In this document: positions 15,387 to 22,825 of the stretch, one piece after another
How positions within the stretch are numbered: the first letter of the stretch is position 1
Layout of the letters: every line of letters begins with the position of its first letter
Source: Lachnospiraceae bacterium
GTDB lineage: Bacteria > Bacillota > Clostridia > Lachnospirales > Lachnospiraceae
Length of the DNA: 38,645 nt
Assembly (NCBI GenBank): GCA_028692975.1
Contig: JAQUWF010000022.1
Coordinates: forward strand, 1 to 38,645
Reading direction: 5' to 3'
Translations under genes and position numbers: made by a program
Notes under the pieces: model-generated
The model's database searches: none
What the model saw: the letters and a program-made list of their open reading frames with translations, nothing else
Told to the model about the DNA's origin: nothing

Positions 15387-16120
15387 CTACTTTCTAAGCA
15401 GCCTTCCTATGCTGGCTAATCTGCTTTGTTTTTTCTTATCAGGTAGTATCTTTTCCACTTCTTTTCTGTAATCATAAAAACTGCTGAATGTCTTATAAAC
15501 AGGCTTCGATTTGTTCTTTCCTACTTTTTTTTCAGCCCTTACGGCAAGATTCAAAAAGGCCTGCTGGTGAGTCCGGTAATTTTTATCTACCTCTCTCAAC
15601 TGCACAGCCTTCATAAGCAGTTTATATTCCGGAATCGTTATCCTGTCCACCTCAGCAAAACTCTTAAAGTCAAGGTATCTGAAACAGTCCAGTGCGATAG
15701 CTTTGTACGTTTCCTCAAAGCTATCTTCCTGTTCTACACTTCCGCCTTCTGCTTCTCCTTCTCCCTCTCGATATTCTCGAGCACGCTCAGAGTATCTTTC
15801 TTCGTAGCATTGGCTGTCTCTAAAAAACCCATGACCTCCTCAAACAAGGCATCGATATCTGTGCTTTCGTCTTCAATGTATTCATCCAGCAGAAGTTTGG
15901 TAACTCTCGGTGTCTGGGTCTTATTTGCGATGTCCAGAACCTCTTCCAGTCCTTCCACATCGCCATCATACAGCCTCATAACTGTGTACCTGAGTCCCAC
16001 ATTCTTTTTCACGTTTGGCATGCCATCCACAGGCATCGCCACTGTCTTATTGATTTCTCTTAAAAAGCCCATACCAAATTGAAACTGATACACTTGATTT
16101 TTAATTGTTAATTCCATCAT
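15387..16120 (-). CDS. Tail assembly chaperone GT fusion made by -1 frameshift
   Basis: The upstream frame (codons 1-100 of gpG) contains T TTT TTA at 15827-15821 in the correct phase. Slipping back one base moves ribosomes into a frame open from 15821 to 15387 (144 codons), giving a predicted 244-residue GT protein. The T part is charged and helical (RTHQQAFLNLAVRAEKKVGK) and has no well-placed start of its own; the GTG at 15650 lies within this longer open frame. GT proteins bind the tape measure during tail tube assembly, and the ratio of G to GT matters. The slippery site is seen directly; the frameshift itself is inferred from the family. Confidence 0.75.
15734..16120 (-). CDS. Tail assembly chaperone gpG (zero-frame product)
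   Basis: A 128-residue acidic helical protein (FGMGFLREINKTV, GLEEVLDIANKTQ) ending at the TAG at 15734. It has the size and location of gpG-type chaperones between the major tail protein and tape measure genes. The ATG follows AGGAGG by 9 nt. Most ribosomes would end here, and a minority would shift at codon 100 to make GT. The last 28 residues encoded after the slip site are low-complexity and charged (EREKEKQKAEV), consistent with a region constrained in two frames. Confidence 0.82.
   Translation of the reverse strand: MMELTIKNQVYQFQFGMGFLREINKTVAMPVDGMPNVKKNVGLRYTVMRLYDGDVEGLEEVLDIANKTQTPRVTKLLLDEYIEDESTDIDALFEEVMGFLETANATKKDTLSVLENIEREKEKQKAEV
15821..15827 (-). promoter_or_regulatory. 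Slippery heptamer for -1 ribosomal frameshift
   Basis: The minus strand reads T TTT TTA with zero-frame codons GGT TTT TTA. This is an X XXY YYZ site identical in sequence to the well-known retroviral U UUU UUA. It is in phase with the gpG start (16120-15823 is divisible by three), and the -1 frame downstream stays open for 144 codons. Confidence 0.8.
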
Positions 16121-16134
16121 CTATGCGTACCTCC

Positions 16135-16662
16135 TTATGCTCCTGTCTTCTGTGTATCTGTAAACACATAAGATGCAATGTCCTGCTGCTCCGTTGTTAC
16201 CGTTGCTTCACCGTCCACGCCAGTTCCATTGACGCCGAATGTGAGAGAAACTTCAGCAAAATCCTCCGCATTTGCCGTTCTTTCGATCGCTGTCAGGTAC
16301 CCCTGGAAGTATTTTGCCTTAAATTTATTAGACCCTGTAACAGCTGGCTCTGCAAGATTTATCTCCCAGATCTCGATAAGGGAATCATCATCCAATGCCT
16401 TTTCTAATTCATCCACCAGGGGATCCCCCTTCTTTAAGATAGAGGTAGCTGTGATCTCTACCTCTGAGGTTCCTGGCATCCGGATAGACCCATCCTTTGT
16501 TGCTGTCGAATCGGCATTTTTAGACTTGGTACGTCCGTTCTCTGTTGTGAATGCCAGAGCGGTACCATTTTTTGTGGCAGCCGTGCTCTTTACCCGGTAA
16601 AGATACGCGATCTTTTTGCCCTGCACCGCCTCTGCGAATAGCTGCAAGTTCATATTTTCCAT
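16135..16662 (-). CDS. Major tail tube protein (TP901-1 family)
   Basis: A 175-residue protein fitting the TP901-1-type major tail protein family (TIGR02126). Recognisable parts are KIAYLYRVKSTAA, the GTSEVEITA strand, LIEIWEINL, YFQGYLTAIERTANAEDFAEVS and a short C-terminal tail. It forms the stacked rings of the tail tube. The N-terminus is MENMNLQLFAEA, carrying the LQLFA motif also present in scaffold and capsid. That is the expected target of the Prp-like protease at 20008-20295, so this tube protein may lose its first nine residues. It is located between the tail terminator and the chaperones. Confidence 0.88.
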   Translation of the reverse strand: MENMNLQLFAEAVQGKKIAYLYRVKSTAATKNGTALAFTTENGRTKSKNADSTATKDGSIRMPGTSEVEITATSILKKGDPLVDELEKALDDDSLIEIWEINLAEPAVTGSNKFKAKYFQGYLTAIERTANAEDFAEVSLTFGVNGTGVDGEATVTTEQQDIASYVFTDTQKTGA

Positions 16663-16674
16663 AGTCTTTCTCCT

Positions 16675-17058
16675 TTAACTGAATTTGAACTCTGCCTCTA
16701 TGATTCCATGAAGCAAAGGTTCTTTTGTTGTTGTATCCGGAATAATTCGCTGATTTAGGTTCCGGACATTCCAGGCAAAGTTTGCTGTATGCTCAATTCG
16801 CCTGCATACCTGCTTGATCTCCAACAGCATCGAAGACACCTTACCTCTTTGCTTTGGACCGTTGTGCCACACATGAATCGTCTGGTACACATTTCCAAAC
16901 ACAGCGGATTTGTTGGCATCATCTGTCTGCTGGCTATCGCCCAGATAGATAAAGGGATATGGCGTTCCATCCGGAGGAAGCCCCCCATCATAGACGTCGT
17001 ATCCCAATGCTTTTATATCCAATAACAATTTTGTAAATAACTCCTGCTGTGGATCCAT
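16675..17058 (-). CDS. Tail completion/terminator protein (DUF3168-like)
   Basis: A 127-residue protein with the layout of DUF3168/gp17-like tail terminators: short helix (QQELFTKLLLDIKALG), PYPFIYLGDSQ, then YQTIHVWHNG. The conserved PFIYLG and IHVW strands support the call. It would cap the tail tube and provide the joint to the head. It sits between the HK97 gp10-like gene and the major tail protein gene, as in related siphoviruses. Confidence 0.75.
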   Translation of the reverse strand: MDPQQELFTKLLLDIKALGYDVYDGGLPPDGTPYPFIYLGDSQQTDDANKSAVFGNVYQTIHVWHNGPKQRGKVSSMLLEIKQVCRRIEHTANFAWNVRNLNQRIIPDTTTKEPLLHGIIEAEFKFS

Positions 17059-17062
17059 CTCA

Positions 17063-17413
17063 TCACCTCGTTAGCTTTTTCATATCAGATTTGAACTTCT
17101 CCTTTTGCTCATTAAAAGCGGGCTTAACAAAAGGTTCTGCTTCCATTAATCTTGTGCCGTATTCTACATATTCATCATAATCCATTGCAGCACCAGCTTC
17201 TGTTGTCATGCCTCCGTCAGTAATATTTTGATTAATACTGCTGGCTGTATCTCCGCCAGAATATCCCTTTGCGAACGCTGTCTCAGTATTCTTTTTCATC
17301 TTTTCTGTCATTTTTGCTCCATTATGTGATACAACCTTTTTCACATCATCAAGCGTACAATTCTTCTTTAGCTTGGCTTGCAACTTTTCCATTCCAACTA
17401 TTTTTACGCCCAT
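17063..17413 (-). CDS. HK97 gp10-family head-tail protein
   Basis: A 116-residue protein with the gp10 pattern: an N-terminal VGMEKLQAKLKK helix, AKMTEKMKKNT, the central Gly/Ser stretch and YDEYVEYGTR, then EPFVKPAFNEQKEKF. These features are diagnostic of the HK97 gp10 family of tail or head-tail assembly proteins. The ATG at 17413 is preferred over a GTG at 17416 because GAGGTG is spaced 5 nt from it; it shares a base with the previous stop codon (TGATG). Translation is therefore coupled to the head closure gene. Confidence 0.8.
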   Translation of the reverse strand: MGVKIVGMEKLQAKLKKNCTLDDVKKVVSHNGAKMTEKMKKNTETAFAKGYSGGDTASSINQNITDGGMTTEAGAAMDYDEYVEYGTRLMEAEPFVKPAFNEQKEKFKSDMKKLTR

Positions 17414-17715
17414 CACTGCACCTCACTTACAACATATACACTCTTCACTCGAAACACCCTCGAGTAGTCCACATGATACGTCTTTCTTCCGATTCGTACC
17501 CTGTCAAAAGTCTTCTCATAATGGTTCTGTAGCCGGATCGTGAGGACGCTCTGCCGGATATCTCCATACACAAGCTTCATAGTTTCAATGCCAGCGTCTA
17601 TTACATTGGCATAAATCTTATCCTCAGACACGGTATCCGGTGCATAGTTCCCGGTAGACGGATCATAGGCACCCGGTATGATAGACTGGAAGTATACTGG
17701 TGTATCAAATCTCAT
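17413..17715 (-). CDS. Head closure protein (SPP1 gp16-like)
   Basis: A 100-residue beta-rich protein of the head-tail adaptor/head closure family. It begins RFDTPVYFQSI, has IYANVIDAG in the middle and the DRVRIGRKTYHVD strand near the end. It would seal the portal exit until the tail attaches. It overlaps its neighbours by a few bases on both sides, typical of the connector block. Confidence 0.75.
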   Translation of the reverse strand: MRFDTPVYFQSIIPGAYDPSTGNYAPDTVSEDKIYANVIDAGIETMKLVYGDIRQSVLTIRLQNHYEKTFDRVRIGRKTYHVDYSRVFRVKSVYVVSEVQ

Positions 17716-18038
17716 AGGAATCGCAACCTCCCCTCCACAGATTCATTCTGCACATTCAGATAAGCCTGTATCTCATCCTTGTACCCTGCAAAGTCATCAT
17801 CCCGGTATGAATTACTCTCGCCCTCCACAGACATGCTGTTCATGCCCTCGGAACCAATACGATTAAACCGTATGATTGACACGTCAACAACTATATGCTG
17901 CAGTTCCTTTGGCGGCTCAATTCCACCAAGTAGAATCTTAAGTCTACTGGTGGATGAGTCAAGAATCCAATTCAGCTTTGCATCGAGAGACGTATCGCTC
18001 TCATCAATTCCAAGCATCATCTTTAAAACATTCAGCAT
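17712..18038 (-). CDS. Head-tail connector protein (gp6/gp15-like)
   Basis: A 108-residue helical protein resembling phage gp6/SPP1 gp15 connectors: LNVLKMMLGI, the DAKLNWILDSSTSRLKILLG helix, and VVDVSIIRFNRIGSEGMNS followed by YRDDDF. It should form the ring under the portal. It is first in the connector block after the capsid gene and overlaps the head closure gene by four bases. Confidence 0.78.
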   Translation of the reverse strand: MLNVLKMMLGIDESDTSLDAKLNWILDSSTSRLKILLGGIEPPKELQHIVVDVSIIRFNRIGSEGMNSMSVEGESNSYRDDDFAGYKDEIQAYLNVQNESVEGRLRFL

Positions 18039-18049
18039 GGCGCTACCTC

Positions 18050-18313
18050 CTATTTTTCGGAGGTTTTCGCTCCGCTCTTTCTGGTTGTCTTCCTTACTTC
18101 CTTCACAGGTTCCATGAGAGCTTCTGCTGGATCCTGTACATCCTCTTCTACCACTTCCTCAATAAGTGGCACATGCTGCGCATTATCGCTTCCTGAAAGC
18201 TCGTTAACCCTGTCTGTGGTCACCTCAACGCCCTCACGTGGGTATTCATCCCCCACGTTGTATGGATGCTCGTTATCGTGCAAATCCGTAAAGAATTTTA
18301 CCACTCTGTACAT
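18050..18313 (-). CDS. Small acidic protein between capsid and connector genes
   Basis: An 87-residue protein. The N-terminal 35 residues form a small beta unit (YRVVKFFTDLHDNEHPYNVGD). It continues with a very acidic stretch (EEVVEEDVQDPAE) and a basic Lys/Thr-rich tail. Small proteins of this kind commonly follow the major capsid gene in Firmicutes phages, but their role is not settled; a capsid accessory role is a guess. It is tightly packed within the head operon. Confidence 0.55.
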   Translation of the reverse strand: MYRVVKFFTDLHDNEHPYNVGDEYPREGVEVTTDRVNELSGSDNAQHVPLIEEVVEEDVQDPAEALMEPVKEVRKTTRKSGAKTSEK

Positions 18314-18324
18314 CTGTTACCTCC

Positions 18325-19266
18325 TTATGCTCCTGTTGTTTTATCAGTTGTATCACTTGTTGCGCCGCCGCTTGTTTCTTCGTTGATAGTTCCAATAAAT
18401 ATTCCATCTGCATATTCAACATAGAACTTAACCCCTGACATGATCAGAGTCTTCACCACCCCATTATCTCCACCCACATAATGAGTCATACCAATAAGCC
18501 CTGTTGCATCAGAGATCAGGGAGAAGGTCTGTCCTACGTCACCAGAAGCCGGTATGTAAGCTCCGTTAATGTTCTGTGTGACAGTTGCCACCGGTTTCTT
18601 AACCTTAACCTGCGGAGAGATAATGGCGGTTCCAAGTCCAAGGAAGTTCTGGATGAAGGTGAATCCAAATGCAGTCTGCATGGTGATCTGTGCGGTACCA
18701 AGGTAATCAGCAACATCTGTAGGATTGATGAAGAAGACCGGTGATACGTCCTCATCTTCATATTTGTTCTGCAGTGCAGCCCAAAGAGCAGCAAGCGTCT
18801 TCTGCAGGTTGGTTCCAGATACTTTTCCTGTGCCGGTGTTCAATGTATCGTACAGCATCTTCTTAATATCTTTCTGTACTTTTCTTACAAGCTTCTCATC
18901 CGTTGTATTTACGGCAACCTCCCTGCCGGAACGCTGGATTGCTTCGGCGGTAGTCTCTTTCCGGTACTTAGACAGCGTTAACTCGTAGGTCGCAGCAAGC
19001 TTACGTGCCACATTTGTGAGCGGAATAGTCTCGCCTTCCGCTACCTGGGCAGGATCATTGGTCACCGTAGTCTTATACACCCTGATCGTGTTTCCAGCTG
19101 TCATTGGCGTCAGATCTGTGATTCCAAGCAGAGTCTGAAGTTCTGTGATGTTCTTGCTGATTCTCGATGTGAAGTCCACAGAGATCGCTGGTTCCAGATC
19201 TGAAGTGGTAATGATATTCTCATCTGCCGCAAAAAGCTGAAGTGCAAATTTTTTGTCTTTTTTCAT
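18325..19266 (-). CDS. Major capsid protein (HK97 fold)
   Basis: A 313-residue protein matching the Firmicutes phage capsid group with an HK97-type fold. Seen are the SRISKNITELQTLLGI N-arm, the TVTNDPAQVAEGETIP E-loop region, a long spine helix (EKLVRKVQKDIKKMLYDTL), a Pro-containing FFINPTDVADYLG segment and the C-terminal GVKFYVEYADGIFIG strand. The N-terminus is MKKDKKFALQLFAAD. The LQLFA motif at residues 9-13 matches the Prp protease recognition motif, predicting cleavage after Phe12. It follows the scaffold gene, and the Prp gene is just upstream of that. Confidence 0.9.
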   Translation of the reverse strand: MKKDKKFALQLFAADENIITTSDLEPAISVDFTSRISKNITELQTLLGITDLTPMTAGNTIRVYKTTVTNDPAQVAEGETIPLTNVARKLAATYELTLSKYRKETTAEAIQRSGREVAVNTTDEKLVRKVQKDIKKMLYDTLNTGTGKVSGTNLQKTLAALWAALQNKYEDEDVSPVFFINPTDVADYLGTAQITMQTAFGFTFIQNFLGLGTAIISPQVKVKKPVATVTQNINGAYIPASGDVGQTFSLISDATGLIGMTHYVGGDNGVVKTLIMSGVKFYVEYADGIFIGTINEETSGGATSDTTDKTTGA

Positions 19267-19268
19267 GT

Positions 19269-19922
19269 TTAGTTTCCTCCTATGAATAAATTCATGTTTT
19301 CTTTGATGGCCCGCTGTCTCTCCCTACGATCCGTGATCTTATCGATATCGGATTTAGTAAGTGAGTGTGCAGGACCTCCTGTCCTCGGTGTCTTTCCTTT
19401 TAACTTGTCCGCTACTGCATTTGCTACAGCTTTATCGAACAGTTTGGCAAAGGAGTCTACATTTGCTTTTGTTTCTTTTGAATCCTCTGTTACCATCGTG
19501 AAAAGCAAATCATCCGGAAGATTAATGTTCCGATCAGCCAGGATGCCACGTGCCACTTTTGCCATCTTATCGATCGCATTCTGGTGCCGAAGTTCTTCCA
19601 GCTGACTCTTCGTCTCTTTCAGCTCGCTTTGCATGCGCTCATCTGCAGACATACTGGCCAGACGCTGTGCTTCCTTTGCAGATTTATCGCTTTTCTTGCG
19701 CTCCTCTGCAATCTTCCTGGAAATAATGCGATTCAGATCCTCTTTACTGTACTTTGGTTTATGCGCTCCCTTCTTTTTTCCTTCCGGGTCATCGCCTTCT
19801 GGGTCTGCGGGATCAGCAGGGTCACCGCCTTCCGGATCCGCTGGATTAGCAGGATCATCCGCAAAAAGCTGCAGATTCATTGCCATTGGTATTCTAAACT
19901 TTTTTAAATTCTTATGTTTCAT
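19269..19922 (-). CDS. Capsid scaffolding protein (DUF4355 type)
   Basis: A 217-residue protein. The ATG at 19922 is chosen because GGAAAGGAAG precedes it; an earlier ATG at 19967 lacks such a site. After MNLQLFADDP comes a Pro/Gly/Asp repeat (PANPADPEGGD), then a long charged helical region (KYSKEDLNRIISRKIAEERK) typical of scaffolds, ending INLPDDLLFTMVTED and a C-terminal basic capsid-binding tail. It guides procapsid assembly and leaves before packaging. NLQLFA at residues 16-21 is the predicted cleavage site of the adjacent Prp-like protease, which could trigger its release or trimming. Confidence 0.85.
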   Translation of the reverse strand: MKHKNLKKFRIPMAMNLQLFADDPANPADPEGGDPADPADPEGDDPEGKKKGAHKPKYSKEDLNRIISRKIAEERKKSDKSAKEAQRLASMSADERMQSELKETKSQLEELRHQNAIDKMAKVARGILADRNINLPDDLLFTMVTEDSKETKANVDSFAKLFDKAVANAVADKLKGKTPRTGGPAHSLTKSDIDKITDRRERQRAIKENMNLFIGGN

Positions 19923-20007
19923 ATTGCTTCCTTTCCGCCACAGTCCATTCCATAAGTCCAAGACCATTGCTTGAATCGTAGTTTAACGAGGTCTCGCTCA
20001 CAACGAG

Positions 20008-20295
20008 TTACACCACCCGGACATAATCCGACCACCCATTGACAATCGCACAGATGCCAACGAAAAAGGAATCCACCAGAGTTTGCGACTTCTCTGAAAG
20101 ATTCCCATAATTTATATCAGCCCTTCCGGGAGATACACTGTATGTAATTTTATCCTGCGTCAGATCCTCAATAGAGCTGATCAGCGTCTGCGCCAGTGTT
20201 GATACACCAGCACAAACAATGTCCTGTCCTGGTGGAGCATATCCTGAATGACCAGATATAGTGATTCCGTCCTTGCGAACGCTTACCTCAATCAA
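20008..20295 (-). CDS. prp: Prp-like cysteine protease (ribosomal-processing protease family) for phage structural proteins
   Basis: A 95-residue protein of the Prp family (PF04327). The catalytic His16 lies in SGHSGYA and Cys28 in GQDIVCAGVS, the two hallmark motifs. Host Prp in Firmicutes removes the N-terminal extension of ribosomal protein bL27 at an LNLQFFA motif, and in staphylococcal phage 80alpha the scaffold and capsid are processed at the same motif. Here the gene lies just upstream of scaffold and capsid, both of which carry LQLFA near their N-termini, as does the major tail protein. It starts at TTG 20295, overlapping the stop of the preceding frame (TTGA). Confidence 0.88.
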   Translation of the reverse strand: MIEVSVRKDGITISGHSGYAPPGQDIVCAGVSTLAQTLISSIEDLTQDKITYSVSPGRADINYGNLSEKSQTLVDSFFVGICAIVNGWSDYVRVV

Positions 20296-20564
20296 TCCAC
20301 ATCACATCCTTTCTCCTTAAACATATCTGGATTGTCCCTGAGCAGCATGTAAAACGCATTCCCGAGTTTTTCCACCTGCTTCTCTTTGAGCTTTATGCCA
20401 TGCATTTCATCTAAGCCGTGAATTAATTCGTGGATAAGAGTTGCTTTCTGCTGTTCTTCTGAACTTCCGGAATTAATAAGGATTTTCTCCGGAAAATAAT
20501 GAATCTGTCCGTATAGGTCATCGCCACCATCATGTAGATTTTCTATATGCTCTACTGAATAGTT
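20292..20564 (-). pseudogene. Small HExxH metallopeptidase frame lacking a normal start
   Basis: An open frame of 90 codons between the TGA at 20567-20565 and the TGA at 20294-20292. It encodes a plausible zinc peptidase: the HELIHGLDEMHG helix carries HExxH, followed by EKQVEKLGNAFYMLLRDNP, as in small phage SprT/ImmA-like proteins. There is no ATG, GTG or TTG in the first 50 codons and no ribosome binding site. About the first eight residues expected in relatives (an M-x-I-K-x-G type opening) are absent. It could be a decayed gene, use an ATA start at 20546, or depend on coupling with the MuF gene that ends at 20552. Confidence 0.5.
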
Positions 20565-21532
20565 TCAGGTTTCTTCAACTTATTCCACTCTTCGGTAGTA
20601 CCGCCCTTATCCAGATAATCCAACCACTCTTCGTAGTCTTCATCATCCTCATACGGTGCCGTGGTACAGTGGCATTTCGGATGCATAGGAGGAGCATTCT
20701 CTCCAGGAAGCATATCCTCGACTTTAAAATGCTTTCCGTCAAGAGCTTTACACACCTCACACGGTCCCATAGCATTTGCGGTAAGAAATGTGTACTCTGA
20801 GAACCCATTCTTTATATATGACTGTTTTGCAGCTTCTGTCTGCACTCTTCTAAGCTCTGTTACCATCAATTGTTCAGCATTTGTCTTACTTGCTCCAAAT
20901 AACTTTGTTAAATGCCTTGCCATTTGTTTAGAACTTCGTCCCTGAATAAGGCTTTGTTGCAACAGTTTTGACAGCTCCGCTTTCATCATGCCCTGATACA
21001 TCCAGATCCGGTCTGAATACCTGGCATTATGAAAAGATGAATTTACGATAGCGTTCGCAGCTTTGGCGTTATCTTGAATTGTTTTACCGAGGATCCCGGC
21101 TTGCCGTTCGAACTCTGACAGTGTCCTGTCGGTCAACTTTTCCTCGAAGAACTTCTGCAATCCGTCAAATCCGTCTACCAGTTCCAGCCCAATGTTTGCC
21201 TTGAGCATCTCGAGCCGGTTGATCTTCATGGTGGCGTTGTAAAGGCGCATCTCTTCATTCGCCTGATCAGAGAAGTTCTTCTCTTTCACATACTTGGCAG
21301 CCTTGCGCCCATAAGCTTCGATATCAAGCTTCGCCACACGCTTCTTAGCTTCTGCCAATGTAATCCCTTCTTTGGATGCATATTTGGCATAAAACCCATT
21401 AATCTCCTTTTGACATTGATCCATCATGTAATCATAGTAGCCATTGATGATCCTGGCGTACTCTTCCTCAGTCTTAAGATTATTCTTTAGGTTCTCGGCT
21501 TCCCGCTGTTTCCAATAGTCCCTACTGTTCAC
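20552..21532 (-). CDS. MuF-like head morphogenesis protein (SPP1 gp7 family)
   Basis: A 326-residue protein. The first 200 residues are helical and highly charged. The C-terminal domain is the phage Mu gpF/SPP1 gp7 module (PF04233), recognised by TELRRVQTEAAKQSY, then MGPCEVCKALDGKHF, and PPMHPKCHCTTAPYED with its Cys/His pairs. The protein enters the procapsid with the portal and is thought to act on DNA delivery. It directly follows the portal gene (next base after the portal stop), the canonical order portal-MuF-scaffold-capsid. No toxin domain is fused at its end. Confidence 0.88.
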   Translation of the reverse strand: MNSRDYWKQREAENLKNNLKTEEEYARIINGYYDYMMDQCQKEINGFYAKYASKEGITLAEAKKRVAKLDIEAYGRKAAKYVKEKNFSDQANEEMRLYNATMKINRLEMLKANIGLELVDGFDGLQKFFEEKLTDRTLSEFERQAGILGKTIQDNAKAANAIVNSSFHNARYSDRIWMYQGMMKAELSKLLQQSLIQGRSSKQMARHLTKLFGASKTNAEQLMVTELRRVQTEAAKQSYIKNGFSEYTFLTANAMGPCEVCKALDGKHFKVEDMLPGENAPPMHPKCHCTTAPYEDDEDYEEWLDYLDKGGTTEEWNKLKKPETIQ

Positions 21533-22822
21533 CTATATCACCGCCCTAGATTGACTAGATGCAGATTCCGCATCCAGCTTTTCCATCTCTTTTGACACGT
21601 TATCCACGATACTGAGTACGCCGAGCTGTGTCTCCTTTGATACCACACCTTCCAGCTGTGTGGCAATCTGGCTCTCTTCCATGAGATTCGCCGGAAGATT
21701 CTTTGTAAATGTATAGCCAATCCCAATCCACTGTGATGAATCCACCGTACATGCCGGATGTGAAAACAGTATCCGGTATCTCCGATTCAAAGAAGCCTGG
21801 AATTTTCTCTTCTTGGTATCTGCCAGATTCGACATAGCCTGCAGTTTAAACTTCAATGCAACACCGGAAGATGTTCCTGCAAAGCTCTCATCAGACAGAT
21901 CTGCCACCATAGTCATCTGAAAGATTCCTTTATACAATCTGCTAAGAAGGTTCTCCTGCGTTTCATCAGCACATTGCTTCTGCATGAAGTCAGCGATAAC
22001 ACCCTTCACGTCCTCTGTTTCCAAATTTATGATCCGTTTATCTCTGATAAAACGAATATCTCCGTCACTAATCTTGGGGCCTATGATCTTCAAATACGCA
22101 TCAGCGAAGGCATCAACATCATTTGCCTTTTCTGATAAAGCTTTATTGAATGCATTGATAGCAGACATCACTCCTTCAAACATCCCCTGGCGCTCTTCGT
22201 TTTCTACAAATTCCGATGCAGGAACATCGTCAAAGTAGTGTTCTGATGGCTCTCCATCCCAAACGTAAGAGCCGTTTCTGACGAAGTGTTGCACAATCCT
22301 GTCATTTGACCATGACCCACGCTCCACATTATTTGAATCTCGATAGTACCTCACAAAGTACATTTGGCGCATCAGCACCGAGTCATCATAAATCATAAAG
22401 GACTCTAACGGGGATACCTGCTGTATACACAGCTTGCTGTCTTCATCGGCGTAGTAAATCTCATTCCCAGTTCCGAAGATATCACTAAGCTTTCCAAGCT
22501 CGGCATTGATATCATCCAGATCGTTGTACTGGCTGAGCAGCTCAAGAAAACCTTCCACAGCAGCATCATTATGATGCACCCTGACTGGAGTCCCCAAGAA
22601 GTACCCGTTCATCGTATCTACGATATACTTTGCAAAGCCGAAAGCAATACGATTATCCGGCTTCCATGCCGGTTTCTTAGCTTGGTGGAATATGTCGTAA
22701 TCTCCTTGATATGCTGTATCCAGTTTCTTAAGCCTCATATTAACTTCTTTTTTGTGTCTTCCTATATACTCCGCCAGCAGCCCCGGAGTCATATCAGTAC
22801 CAGCTGGCAATCTATAAATCAT
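21533..22822 (-). CDS. Portal protein (SPP1 gp6 family)
   Basis: A 429-residue protein in the SPP1-type portal family. The ATG is preceded by GGAGGTATTTAAC. Landmarks are IGRHKKEVNMRLKKLDTAYQ near the N-terminus, KPDNRIAFGFAKYIVDTMNG, the stem-helix region and SGVALKFKLQAMSNLADTKK near the C-terminus. It forms the dodecameric ring through which DNA enters and leaves, and anchors the terminase. SPP1-type portals generally go with headful packaging. Confidence 0.9.
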   Translation of the reverse strand: MIYRLPAGTDMTPGLLAEYIGRHKKEVNMRLKKLDTAYQGDYDIFHQAKKPAWKPDNRIAFGFAKYIVDTMNGYFLGTPVRVHHNDAAVEGFLELLSQYNDLDDINAELGKLSDIFGTGNEIYYADEDSKLCIQQVSPLESFMIYDDSVLMRQMYFVRYYRDSNNVERGSWSNDRIVQHFVRNGSYVWDGEPSEHYFDDVPASEFVENEERQGMFEGVMSAINAFNKALSEKANDVDAFADAYLKIIGPKISDGDIRFIRDKRIINLETEDVKGVIADFMQKQCADETQENLLSRLYKGIFQMTMVADLSDESFAGTSSGVALKFKLQAMSNLADTKKRKFQASLNRRYRILFSHPACTVDSSQWIGIGYTFTKNLPANLMEESQIATQLEGVVSKETQLGVLSIVDNVSKEMEKLDAESASSQSRAVI

Positions 22823-22825
22823 ATG

